In this document: one piece after another, positions 17,660-25,086 of the stretch
Layout: each line of letters opens with the position of its first letter
How positions within the stretch are numbered: position 1 is the stretch's first letter
Source: Sporosarcina globispora
GTDB lineage: Bacteria; Bacillota; Bacilli; Bacillales; Cytobacillaceae
Assembly: GCF_001274725.1 (NCBI RefSeq)
Contig: NZ_LGUF01000007.1
Location: 5,215,655 to 5,279,654, forward strand
DNA length: 64,000 nt
Direction of reading: 5' to 3'
Notes under the pieces: generated by a model
What the model saw: the letters and a program-made list of their open reading frames with translations, nothing else
What the model was told of the DNA's origin: nothing
Databases searched by the model: none
Made by a program: the position numbers and the translations under genes

Positions 17660-18895
17660 TTATTCCTTCGTTCCCTCACTGCATTGCCTTTCTGCCGTCC
17701 GAGCCAATACCGCCCCGGCAATGAGTCCCCAGACGGGAGCGCTGATATGGAGAAAGCTTACGCCGGATAGGGTGACGATGAAGGCTGCGAGAGCACTTAA
17801 TCGGTAGCGGTTTTCGGAGAAGCCCATTTGCAGGCTTGAATGCAGGACGCCAATTAGGGCGAACCCAGCCAGCAATGAAACGAATGCCTGTGGAAGTGAT
17901 TGGATAAAGGGCACGATTTTCCATGCAAAAATGCCGAAGACAATCGTAATCGCGCCTGAAACAACAGCTCCCATATACCTTTTCTCCCTGGGTCCTGAAT
18001 CCGGTCCGGCACAGATGGCGCTCATCATGCCTGCGATATTGGCACACTGGCCGCCAAATAAGCCGGTGATCACAGAGAAGACGCCGCTTGATGAGACGAT
18101 TTTACGAATAGGCGGCTTAAAATCCTCGCTTTCCAGTGCCCCTATTCCCGGTGCAGCATCATTGCTTAGAATCAGCATCGCAAGCGGCAGGGCAATCGTC
18201 ACGAGCCCCATCCAGCTGAATTCCGGTGTTTGGATAGACGGCAGAAAATATTCAATCTCTTTGGCAGGAATCAAGTCAGCTGTCAAAAACAAGACAGCAA
18301 ACGCAACCGCAACTGCTGCAAGCACCGGCGGAAACTTCTTCACATATCTCGTAAAAAGCAGAAAACTGATTAAAGCCGCGCCTCCGACAACAGGCATTTC
18401 CTGGATGGCCGGTACAAGCTTCACAACATAGCCGGCAACAAGCCCGCCAAGCATCGAGGCAATGACCTCTTTCGGCACCCACCCAATGATTTTGGTAAAC
18501 AGCCCTGAAATGCCAACCAGAAAAATCAGCAGTCCGGACATCAAATACCCGCCAATCAGCTCAGGATACGAATAATGTGCAGTAACCGTCGCCAAAAAGG
18601 CGGCACCTGTAATCGAATGCCCTCCTGTAATAGGAATTCTATATAAAAGCGGCATTAGGATGCTGTAAACACCCCCGAAAAAATAAACAGCAAACATCCA
18701 GTTAATGGTCTGCTGATCAGTAAATCCCCCTGCTGACGCTGCCTGCAAAATGATCAGGGCCGGCCCCGTCATAACCAGCGTGCTTGCAATGATTCCTGAT
18801 GATATGTTTTCAGCTGTCAGGTCCCTTAAAATTGAACCCTTCAGTTCTTCTTTCTTCAGACTGTATCCGCTATGCCTTTCCTTCGGCAAACCCAT
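17660..18895 (-). CDS. BenE-family transporter (benzoate/H+ symporter type)
   Basis: This 411-residue protein has about eleven or twelve hydrophobic segments. The ASAGGFTDQQTINWMFAVYF, RIPITGGHSITGAAFLATV and SNDAAPGIGALESEDFKPP stretches are typical of BenE transporters, which import aromatic acids with protons. No benzoate-degradation genes are nearby, so the true substrate may be a compound used by the adjoining PucR-controlled operon. It is 99 bp upstream of the PucR-type gene, same strand. Confidence 0.8.
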   Translation of the reverse strand: MGLPKERHSGYSLKKEELKGSILRDLTAENISSGIIASTLVMTGPALIILQAASAGGFTDQQTINWMFAVYFFGGVYSILMPLLYRIPITGGHSITGAAFLATVTAHYSYPELIGGYLMSGLLIFLVGISGLFTKIIGWVPKEVIASMLGGLVAGYVVKLVPAIQEMPVVGGAALISFLLFTRYVKKFPPVLAAVAVAFAVLFLTADLIPAKEIEYFLPSIQTPEFSWMGLVTIALPLAMLILSNDAAPGIGALESEDFKPPIRKIVSSSGVFSVITGLFGGQCANIAGMMSAICAGPDSGPREKRYMGAVVSGAITIVFGIFAWKIVPFIQSLPQAFVSLLAGFALIGVLHSSLQMGFSENRYRLSALAAFIVTLSGVSFLHISAPVWGLIAGAVLARTAERQCSEGTKE

Positions 18896-19262
18896 TTTTT
18901 TCTGCCCCCGCCTTTCGATTATTAATTACTATCATGATTTTAAACAAGGGAATTGTCAAACTATTTCGCATTCGGAAGTTTTGACCAAAAAAAGAAATAC
19001 CCTCGCAAGGATATTTCTACGCGTTTTTCATCTATATGAGATTCCGGCGCTAAGTTATTACTCCCCTGTTAAAATCATGCACTTACCCGCAAAAAAAGAC
19101 CTCCTAGGAGGCCCCTAACTCATTCTGATTAAAATAGACATTTATTTTATCTGCTGTAATATCGCCGAATAAAGGAATCAGGCATAATGTTTCCGACAGC
19201 GGAAGCGCACGTCAGAGGAATAGACTGTCCAAGGCGAGAAAGCATTATCTTCCTTCATTGAA
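18896..19262. other. Intergenic stretch without a supported gene
   Basis: I see no coding region. A palindromic GACCTCCTAGGAGGCC lies at about 19089-19105 next to a seven-A run, a possible minus-strand hairpin. AGCGGAAGCGC at 19199-19209 matches the core of the dispersed element at 2138 and 22217 and lies just before the RND relic. Confidence 0.4.
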
Positions 19263-20021
19263 TTGAAGAGTATAGATACACCAAATGAAATCTCCCATAA
19301 TGATGGGGAGCGCTTTATCTCTATTTCAGCTGATATCGAGGGCAAGGATCTTGGCGCTGTGAACCGGGATGTCCAAAAGCTGATCAATGATTTTGAAGCC
19401 CCTGCTGGCTATAGTGTGGCAGCTGCCGGCGATCTTGAGCAGCAGCAGGAATTGATTATGGATATGGTATTTGTTTTAGCAATTGCGATTTTCCTTGTGT
19501 AACTGGTGATGGCTGTCCAGTTTAACCACCTTGGCCATCCGCTGATTGTCATGTCTGTCATTCCAATGACCATCGTCGGCGTCATTCTTGGATTATTCTT
19601 AACCCAGATGGAGCTTAGCGTGATGTCAGGTATGGGAATCGTCATGCTGATTGGAATTGTGCTCAATAATGCCATTCTCCTGATTGACCGTACAAATCAG
19701 CTTCGCTCGGAAGGCTACTCTGTTGAGGAGGCCCTTCTGGAAGCAGGCAAAAACAGGATTCAGCCGATATTCATGACCACTCTGACAACGGTTGGCGGAA
19801 TGCTGCCCCTTGCCCTGGCATCGGGAACCTCCGGCAACTATCAGGCACCAATGGCAACGGTTATTATTTCCGGCCTGCTGTTTGCAACCTTTATCACCCT
19901 GCTCCTCATCCCGGCAGTTTACCGTTTGTTCACGACTTCCAGCCTACGCTTTGGCTGGCTGAAGAAAAAGCGAAAAAAGAAAAGCAGTGATGTTAAAAGC
20001 ATTCCAGAGACCGTTAATTAA
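19263..20021 (+). pseudogene. C-terminal relic of an RND efflux permease (AcrB/SwrC type)
   Basis: Only the last 250 residues or so of a roughly 1000-residue RND transporter remain. The first part (SIDTPNEISHNDGERFISIS ... MDMVFVLAIAIFLV) stops at TAA 19500-19502, and the same frame resumes with LVMAVQFNHLGHPLIVM through QPIFMTTLTTVGGMLPLALA to a lysine-rich end. The TAA probably replaces a tyrosine codon (TAT) found at this place in the family. The N-terminal 75 percent is missing, so the gene is dead. A terminator follows at 20030. Confidence 0.88.
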
Positions 20022-20029
20022 CTTAGTTC

Positions 20030-20057
20030 CGCCCCCTCAAAAACTGAGGGGGCTTTT
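20030..20057 (+). terminator. Rho-independent terminator
   Basis: GCCCCCTC (20031-20038) pairs with GAGGGGGC (20046-20053), loop of 7, followed by TTTT. It follows the RND relic. Confidence 0.85.
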
Positions 20058-20139
20058 GCGGATATTTCAGAACTATGGACAAGGGCTCTTACCTTCTGCT
20101 CTTTCCCTCATATATTAGCATTAGAAAGGAGTGAACTTC

Positions 20140-20388
20140 ATGTGCCAATATTGTGTTGAAGAATATTATTACAAGAAAAAAGTCTGCTGCAAAAAGAAAG
20201 ACGAACATGAACACCACGGCTGCAAGAAATGCACGAGTGATTTTAAACCTCACTGTTCCTGTAAAAAGTGCTCTGATGAGCATAAAAGCTGTTGCTGTAA
20301 AAAGTGCTCTGATGAGCATAAAAGATGCTGCTGCAAAAAATGCTCTGATGAGCATAAAAGATGCTGCTGCAAAAAATGCTCTGCATAA
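20140..20388 (+). CDS. Cysteine-rich tandem-repeat protein, truncated by a frameshift
   Basis: The frame encodes 82 residues from ATG 20140 (AAAGGAG ribosome site 8 bases upstream). After a Cys/Lys/Tyr-rich head it consists of 12-residue repeats CCCKKCSDEHKR and ends prematurely as KKCSA at 20388. In the fourth repeat 5 bases are missing compared with its sisters (TGCTCTGCATAAAAG instead of TGCTCTGATGAGCATAAAAG, near 20382), which shifts the frame. Restoring them extends the protein to TAA 20537-20539 with four more repeats and the tail HSYDY, about 134 residues. Paired cysteines and His/Asp/Glu suggest metal binding or a cross-linked spore-coat role, which is speculation. Confidence 0.7.
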   Translation: MCQYCVEEYYYKKKVCCKKKDEHEHHGCKKCTSDFKPHCSCKKCSDEHKSCCCKKCSDEHKRCCCKKCSDEHKRCCCKKCSA

Positions 20389-20536
20389 AAGATGCTGCTG
20401 CAAAAAATGCTCTGATGAGCATAAAAGATGCTGCTGTAAAAACTGCTCTGATGAGCATAAAAGATGCTGCTGCAAAAAATGCTCAATTGAATGGCATTTT
20501 TGCTGCTGCAAGAAGTGTTGCCATAGTTACGACTAT
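20254..20536 (+). repeat. 36-bp coding tandem repeat, 8 units, one with a 5-bp deletion
   Basis: Eight head-to-tail units of 36 bp (12 codons, consensus CCCKKCSDEHKR) span 283 bp, which is exactly 8 x 36 minus 5. The unit at about 20362-20392 carries the deletion. The last two units diverge (CSIEWHF and CCHSYDY). High identity between units makes replication slippage likely. Confidence 0.85.
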
Positions 20537-20549
20537 TAATCAGTAAAAC

Positions 20550-20572
20550 AGCGGCCAGCATTGCTGACCGCT
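20550..20572. terminator. Hairpin between convergent genes
   Basis: AGCGGCCAGCA and TGCTGACCGCT form an imperfect stem between the cysteine-rich gene and the convergent membrane-protein gene. The flanking T-runs are short, so strength is uncertain. Confidence 0.55.
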
Positions 20573-21126
20573 TACTTTGATTTTTCAACTGCATGCTTCA
20601 ATGACAGCATTACGAGACGGACGATAAGAAAAAAGATTATAAAACCGATGAAGGAATTTGTGTGAGTCCAATGTATAAGTACAAACATATTCCAAAAGCT
20701 AAATAACGGTTCAATGATATAAGCAAACATGATTCCAAGGCCTACCGCTGCAGCGGCATAGCTTTTCCATGTACTGAAATACTGATATATCAGCATTCCT
20801 GAAATTGGTATCACCACAAAATCTGCAGGCACTAACGGCGGAATAAAGTGTAACAGCTTATCCGGATATCCCCACAAAAGAAAACTCACTCCCACAATAT
20901 CAAGAAAGCAGGCGAAGATCGCGCAGATTAAACCGAAAGCAAGTATTTCAAAGAACCGCCCCTTATCCACCAGCCTCCACCAAATGACAAATGGCAGAAT
21001 GCCCGCTGCCAGCAGCAGCCACCAATTAAAGCTGAACAAATCCTCATTCAGCCAATGCTCAAGAGATACATCTCTTAGCGTTTCTCTAATTTTTTGCTCA
21101 TCTTCATATGAGGGAATGCGGCTCAT
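20572..21126 (-). CDS. CBO0543-like polytopic membrane protein
   Basis: This 184-residue protein has five hydrophobic segments (about residues 34-52, 60-80, 95-110, 117-140, 152-175). WGYPDKLLHFIPPLVPADFV and the preceding CFLDIVGVSFLLWGYP are typical of the widespread Bacillus/Clostridium family labelled CBO0543, of unknown function. It is a single gene with its own spacing from neighbours. No regulatory site could be assigned. Confidence 0.7.
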   Translation of the reverse strand: MSRIPSYEDEQKIRETLRDVSLEHWLNEDLFSFNWWLLLAAGILPFVIWWRLVDKGRFFEILAFGLICAIFACFLDIVGVSFLLWGYPDKLLHFIPPLVPADFVVIPISGMLIYQYFSTWKSYAAAAVGLGIMFAYIIEPLFSFWNMFVLIHWTHTNSFIGFIIFFLIVRLVMLSLKHAVEKSK

Positions 21127-21239
21127 CTTATCACCTGCCAGCCTGAGTTGGTATCATGTTACTCATCTTTCCCCATGGAAGGAGTTACAAACAGTAAGCC
21201 GATGGTTTTAGTGAAATATTGGCGGGTTGGGGGAGAGCG

Positions 21240-21395
21240 GCGCGATTGGTTTGCGGAATGGCACAATTATCATGGGGTACGGCGCAATTATTTGATGCAG
21301 CGGCGCATTTATCGGTGATATTGACGCATTAAACCTTTCGGACAGTTCAATCATGATGCGGTACAGCACAATTATTCACGTAGCGGCGCATACAG
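21240..21395. repeat. Phased GGCGCAATTAT array
   Basis: Degenerate units with core GCRCAATTAT begin at 21240, 21261, 21282, 21303, 21324, 21345, 21366 and 21386, a 21-bp period (last step 20). Cores vary (GCGCGATT, GCACAATT, GCGCAATT, GCGCATTT, ACGCATTA, GTTCAATC, GCACAATT, GCGCATAC) and spacers do not repeat. It fills the gap between two co-directional minus-strand genes. It resembles the other arrays in period, not in sequence. Confidence 0.75.
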
Positions 21396-21403
21396 TTTTC
21401 ACA

Positions 21404-21438
21404 CAAAGAAGCGGCTGGCAGAGCCAGCCGCTTCTTTC
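21404..21438 (-). terminator. Strong terminator of the MerR/TipAS gene
   Basis: A perfect 14-bp stem (21406-21419 with 21423-21436) with a 3-base loop, core GCGGCTGGC, is flanked by runs of A and T. Confidence 0.88.
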
Positions 21439-22200
21439 CTATTGCTGTCCAGTATAAACGTTAATTGCATCTCTTAAAAACTCAGCTGCACCTGGACGAA
21501 TTTTATCATAATAAGCTTTAAACCTTTCATCTGCCACATACATTTCCGCCAGGCCGGCGTGAGCTTCCTTGCTGTATTCATTCCAATAAAATGTGATCCA
21601 TTGCTTGTGCAGGTCGGCCGCCTTTTGTGCAAGCCCGCCTGCAGGATCACCTGTTTCCATGGCTTGGGCTAAGGTGCTGTTCACCTCTTCAGCAAGTTGG
21701 GTGACGGCCCCATGCTCCTCCTGGGTCATATTCATGAGTTTGGCATTGGAGTTATCAACCATCTCATTCCCATATTTCTCGCGGATTTCTTTTCCATATT
21801 GTTTCTCATTATCTTCAATCATTTTCTTTTTGAATCCTTCAAACTTCTCTTTATCTGACATCGTAGTTCTCCCTTCTGCTGACGCTATCGTTTTTTCTAC
21901 ATTCGTAATAAGCAGATCGAGCTGCTTTCTTTTTTCAAGGAGTTTCTCGCGGTGCTCCTTCAGTGCATCCGCAGCATCGAAAGCTGGTGCTGTGATGATT
22001 TCCTTAATCTGATCGAGGCTGACGCCAAGTTCTCTGTAAAACAGAATCTGCTGCAGTCCGTCAACTTCCTGCTGGCCATAAATCCGGTATCCCGATGAAT
22101 TGGTTCTTGCCGGCTTAAGAATCCCAATTTCATCATAATACCTGAGGGTTCTCGAGCTGACCCCGGCCAGCTTCGCGAGCTTCTGCACTGTGTATTCCAT
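21439..22200 (-). CDS. MerR-family regulator with TipAS-type ligand domain
   Basis: This 253-residue protein starts at ATG 22200, with GGGAGG 8 bases upstream; a longer frame exists but lacks a ribosome site. The N-terminal winged helix (YTVQKLAKLAGVSSRTLRYYDEIGIL, residues 3-28) and coiled coil (about 75-115) are MerR-type. The C-terminal half (about 120-253, with HKQWITFYWNEYSKEAHAGL) is the TipAS helical domain that binds hydrophobic or peptide antibiotics in TipA and Mta. It may activate a drug-resistance gene elsewhere, since no target is adjacent. Confidence 0.85.
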   Translation of the reverse strand: MEYTVQKLAKLAGVSSRTLRYYDEIGILKPARTNSSGYRIYGQQEVDGLQQILFYRELGVSLDQIKEIITAPAFDAADALKEHREKLLEKRKQLDLLITNVEKTIASAEGRTTMSDKEKFEGFKKKMIEDNEKQYGKEIREKYGNEMVDNSNAKLMNMTQEEHGAVTQLAEEVNSTLAQAMETGDPAGGLAQKAADLHKQWITFYWNEYSKEAHAGLAEMYVADERFKAYYDKIRPGAAEFLRDAINVYTGQQ

Positions 22201-22216
22201 GCGATTCGCCTCCCTT

Positions 22217-22449
22217 CTAGAAAAGCAGAAGCGCCTCCAGATGAACTTCAACTAAAAACCGCCACGTCCTGTGGCAAACGTTGAAGTCAGCACATCCTGT
22301 GCAAGCCCGACAGGCATAAGACGATCACGCAGGAAACCTCCCAAAGCAAGCTTTGTTCGGGCGATGCATCGCTGCCGAAGCTTTCCTTGTCCTGATATCT
22401 GAAGTGATTTGGCTTATGGCCCCGAGGGGCTAGGCGCTGCAGCTAGACA
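22217..22449. repeat. Long copy of the dispersed GAAAAGCGGAAGCGCC element
   Basis: It opens CTAGAAAAGCAGAAGCGCC and closes GGGCTAGGCGCTGCAGCTAGACA; the ends pair (AGCGCCT with AGGCGCT), as do CAGGCATAAG and CTTATGGCC inside, giving a long interrupted stem. Internal mini-hairpins occur (GCCACGTCCTGTGGC, GCACATCCTGTGC). It begins 17 bp upstream of the MerR start codon, so it may be within or close to that gene's promoter region. A short copy is at 2138-2202. Confidence 0.75.
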
Positions 22450-22534
22450 TCGAAAAATGTTAGAAAGTACTTTCTGATTATTACGATACACCTTTACGCA
22501 GCGTGAAGGTCAAACACTTTTTATAAAAAAATGA

Positions 22535-22906
22535 TTAATCCAGCTTTTTAATCAGCAGAGCCGCGGTCGTCTTTGAGATTCTGCATCCTTCCAGGTCCGC
22601 TTCCTTTAAGAATTGAAGGTCCAGTGCTGATTTTATTTTACTTTCATCTGGCCTTTTTAAAATTAACTCAGGCAAATTTAATTCTTCCAGTCTTTTCACA
22701 GTTGCTTCCGGATCGAATTTCTCCGTTCTTCTAATCTGCCTCTGCAATCGGTAGCTATCGATTTTCACTTCCCCTTTTTCATTCTGTCCCACTGCTGTAT
22801 CGAAATACTGGTGGAACATGTCTTTGAGTTTATCGAGTTCGGCTTCCAGATCCTTTTTCCTGCGGTTCAGCTCATCAAAACGGATCAGCATCTCTCTTGT
22901 AATCAT
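22535..22906 (-). CDS. Hypothetical protein with N-terminal coiled coil
   Basis: I do not recognise this 123-residue protein. Residues 8-32 (FDELNRRKKDLEAELDKLKD) look like a coiled coil; the rest is charged and soluble, with LEELNLPELILKRPDESKIK in the middle and a C-terminal Lys/Leu-rich helix. A phage-type or recombination accessory protein is possible but not supported. Start ATG 22906 follows a GAGGCGATCC-type weak ribosome site. It is flanked by the long repeat element on one side and a broken small gene on the other. Confidence 0.6.
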   Translation of the reverse strand: MITREMLIRFDELNRRKKDLEAELDKLKDMFHQYFDTAVGQNEKGEVKIDSYRLQRQIRRTEKFDPEATVKRLEELNLPELILKRPDESKIKSALDLQFLKEADLEGCRISKTTAALLIKKLD

Positions 22907-23046
22907 GTATGGATCGCCTCTTTTCTAGGATGATACTTTCATCTTATTTTGGAAATGGCGGATTTATGCATAAAAAAGAACATATGTTCTTATAAGTGAA
23001 AATGAATAATTTGGTATAAAATGGAATTAATAAACCTGGAGGAGAC

Positions 23047-23195
23047 ATGATTATATCAACCATTTTTTGGGAATTCTCGGACTATTTGTTTTGCTTTCTC
23101 TCCTGATTCTGCCTATGCAATATCGCTTTTTGACTGCTTTAAAAAAGGAAGAAGCAAAATATATAGTGAAGGGAAAAACGCAGGGAGAGATGTAG
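23047..23195 (+). pseudogene. Small single-span membrane protein with a 1-base frameshift after the start
   Basis: A GGAGG ribosome site is followed by ATG 23047, but that frame stops after 19 codons. One base to the side, an open frame runs to TAG 23195: HFLGILGLFVLLSLLILPMQ then YRFLTALKKEEAKYIVKGKT, that is one membrane span followed by a basic tail. The distance from ATG to stop is 149 nt, one short of a whole number of codons. Adding one base after ATG would give a 49-residue protein. Either a true frameshift or a sequencing error. Confidence 0.5.
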
Positions 23196-23230
23196 GACAA
23201 TATGAGAGCAGGCGAGCTGGTTTTGCATGA

Positions 23231-23349
23231 TTTCGCGGATATATCTATTTTTTCGCAGTTATATTGAGAATTTCGCGGATATATCTATTTTTTCGCGGTT
23301 ATATTAAAAATTTCGCGGATATTTGTAAATTTTCGCGATTAAGTTACTA
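23231..23349. repeat. Phased TTTCGCGGATAT array with exact 20-bp period
   Basis: TTTCGCRGWTAT-type cores begin at 23231, 23251, 23271, 23291, 23311 and 23331, exactly 20 bp apart six times. The first and third units share TTTCGCGGATATATCTATTT completely. Spacers are A/T-rich. The array ends just before the terminator of the acyl-CoA dehydrogenase gene. Confidence 0.88.
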
Positions 23350-23353
23350 AAAT

Positions 23354-23386
23354 AGCCTGGCAGACCACCTCTGCCAGGCACTTTTT
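23354..23386 (-). terminator. Terminator of the acyl-CoA dehydrogenase gene
   Basis: GCCTGGCAGA (23355-23364) pairs with TCTGCCAGGC (23370-23379), loop of 5. On the minus strand the stem is followed by TATTTTAG. Confidence 0.8.
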
Positions 23387-24993
23387 CACTGCAATTCTTC
23401 CAGCGCAATCGTTTGATACGCTTTAAAAAAGGAATCGCAGAACAAATCCCACTCTTCAGCCGCTTCCATTGAGGCTTCGCTGACTTCCCCGCAGACTGGA
23501 CGCTGCAGGAGATCGATTAGCTGCTCTGCGAATTCATCAATCGTTTTCTGAGAAGCACCTTCCAGCACGTTCGCCACGAAATCTGCAGGCGGGTACCAGT
23601 CGGTCATCCTCTGAATATCACGGTAAATTTGCGTCAGCAGCAGATTGCGCGGCCCCTCCCACTGTTCATTGACGACGATATCCCGGAATATGCGGGGCAG
23701 TGAGGAGAATTCCTCCATGACACCATGGCCGGCAAAGACAGAAATGGCATCTCGCAGCACCTCTGCTCCTTCGTTCGTTGCACAGATTTTCTGCAGAAGA
23801 ACAAGTTCCCTCAAGTTAAACAGCTGTTTTCTTAATTCCAGTGGCTGATCAACCGGTGTGCCTGCATTCAGCGGCTGATCCAGGCGCAGGAATAAATCAT
23901 AGATTTTAAAAGCGCCCGCGGCTGTACGATGTGCGGCATTTTCAATTTTTTTCAGCGTTCTTGCAGAGAGTGGATAATCTTTTACCTTTTTGCCAAAAAC
24001 CGTCCGGAAATCGCCATAGAGACTTGCCTCCCTGGCTGCACGAAGCATGAAGCCGGCACAGGCAATGCCGATCTCAAGCCGGGATAATGTCAGGACAATG
24101 CCGACTGCAACGGCCACCCCTTTTCCTGCCGGGCCAACCGGATAAGCAAGCGCCCCATTATACTGAAATTCCCCTGTCGGCAGCTCGGCCGTGCCCATTT
24201 TCCACTTGATTCTGTTGATTTCATAACCATTGCGTTTTTCTTTTGCCTTATCACCAGGAAGCCAGGACGGCACGATGAATGTGGATACTTTATCGGTGCC
24301 GGAAATTTTCGCGGTGACCACTGAATAGTCGGCATGGGCAACCGAGCAGAAAAATTTATTGCCGTAGAGGCGATAGTTTTTACCATCTGCAACAGCTTCG
24401 AGCACATTGGCAGGCAAATCGGAACCGCCCTGTATCTCCGTCATGAATTGGGCACCGATTGCAAAGTCCCCGTCCAGACCCTCTTTCGTGTGCTGTAAAA
24501 TCTGCTTCAGCTCAGGGTGATCTTCATTTGGATATTGTTCAAGGAGTGCAATTAATCCAATCGTGCATGTCACAGGGCAGGCGACACCTGCTTCGCCCAG
24601 CTGGTGAATCAGCATCCGCTTGGCGAAACTTTCCCAGGATGGCATTTTGCTTGAAAAAAGCCCTGCACCGAACACTTCTTTTTCCAGCTGATGGGTTTCC
24701 ATTGGACGGACGACACGGTCAATGCGATGATTAAATGCATCAAAATGAAGCATATACGGGCGGACTTCCAGCCTTGCTGTTCTTTCAGCAAGAGTGTTCC
24801 ATTCGGAAGAAACAGCCAAAGAAAAATTCTGCAGCTCATTATGTATCTGATCATATTGTGAGCCAGCATATTTCTTTAGGGCATTTTGCAAAAATGGATT
24901 ATACCAATCCAGATTGCTGCGCTTCTCTAAAAACTCATCAAATGTGTATGAATTCTTTCCTCTTGCCTGCACGTCCTGTGAAGTTATATTCAT
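23386..24993 (-). CDS. Acyl-CoA dehydrogenase family protein (AidB-like)
   Basis: This 535-residue flavoprotein starts at ATG 24993 (AAAGGAG about 12 bases upstream). Key stretches are GAQFMTEIQGGSDLPANVLEA near residue 187, with the TE.QGGSD motif typical of AidB-type dehydrogenases, and the C-terminal FAD-binding region with LRDAISVFAGHGVMEEFSSLPRIF near 430. It is longer than ordinary acyl-CoA dehydrogenases because of an N-terminal extension, as in AidB. It is divergent from the MerR/acyl-CoA synthetase pair and shares their operator, so a role in oxidising an acyl-CoA made by that synthetase is likely; the substrate is unknown. Confidence 0.83.
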   Translation of the reverse strand: MNITSQDVQARGKNSYTFDEFLEKRSNLDWYNPFLQNALKKYAGSQYDQIHNELQNFSLAVSSEWNTLAERTARLEVRPYMLHFDAFNHRIDRVVRPMETHQLEKEVFGAGLFSSKMPSWESFAKRMLIHQLGEAGVACPVTCTIGLIALLEQYPNEDHPELKQILQHTKEGLDGDFAIGAQFMTEIQGGSDLPANVLEAVADGKNYRLYGNKFFCSVAHADYSVVTAKISGTDKVSTFIVPSWLPGDKAKEKRNGYEINRIKWKMGTAELPTGEFQYNGALAYPVGPAGKGVAVAVGIVLTLSRLEIGIACAGFMLRAAREASLYGDFRTVFGKKVKDYPLSARTLKKIENAAHRTAAGAFKIYDLFLRLDQPLNAGTPVDQPLELRKQLFNLRELVLLQKICATNEGAEVLRDAISVFAGHGVMEEFSSLPRIFRDIVVNEQWEGPRNLLLTQIYRDIQRMTDWYPPADFVANVLEGASQKTIDEFAEQLIDLLQRPVCGEVSEASMEAAEEWDLFCDSFFKAYQTIALEELQ

Positions 24994-25040
24994 GGAAAAA
25001 TCACTCCTTTTTCGATTGACAAAACACAATTTTCAGAATT

Positions 25041-25070
25041 ATTATAAAACTAAGCTAACGTTAACGTCAA
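25041..25070 (-). promoter_or_regulatory. Promoter of the acyl-CoA dehydrogenase with LiuR-like operator
   Basis: On the minus strand TTGACG (plus 25065-25070) and TATAAT (plus 25041-25046) are 18 bp apart. The perfect palindrome ACGTTAACGT at 25058-25067 overlaps the -35 box and lies 20 bp upstream of the MerR gene start; with its flanks (TTGACGTTAACGTTAG) it resembles the known LiuR-type MerR operator. Confidence 0.7.
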
Positions 25071-25086
25071 CTAGGAGGATACATAA

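Noticed and set aside
20089-20511. Minus-strand open frames rich in Phe, Leu, Gln and Ala over the cysteine-rich repeat
   Set aside because: They are reverse-strand shadows of the 36-bp repeat, with no ribosome site and no sensible composition.
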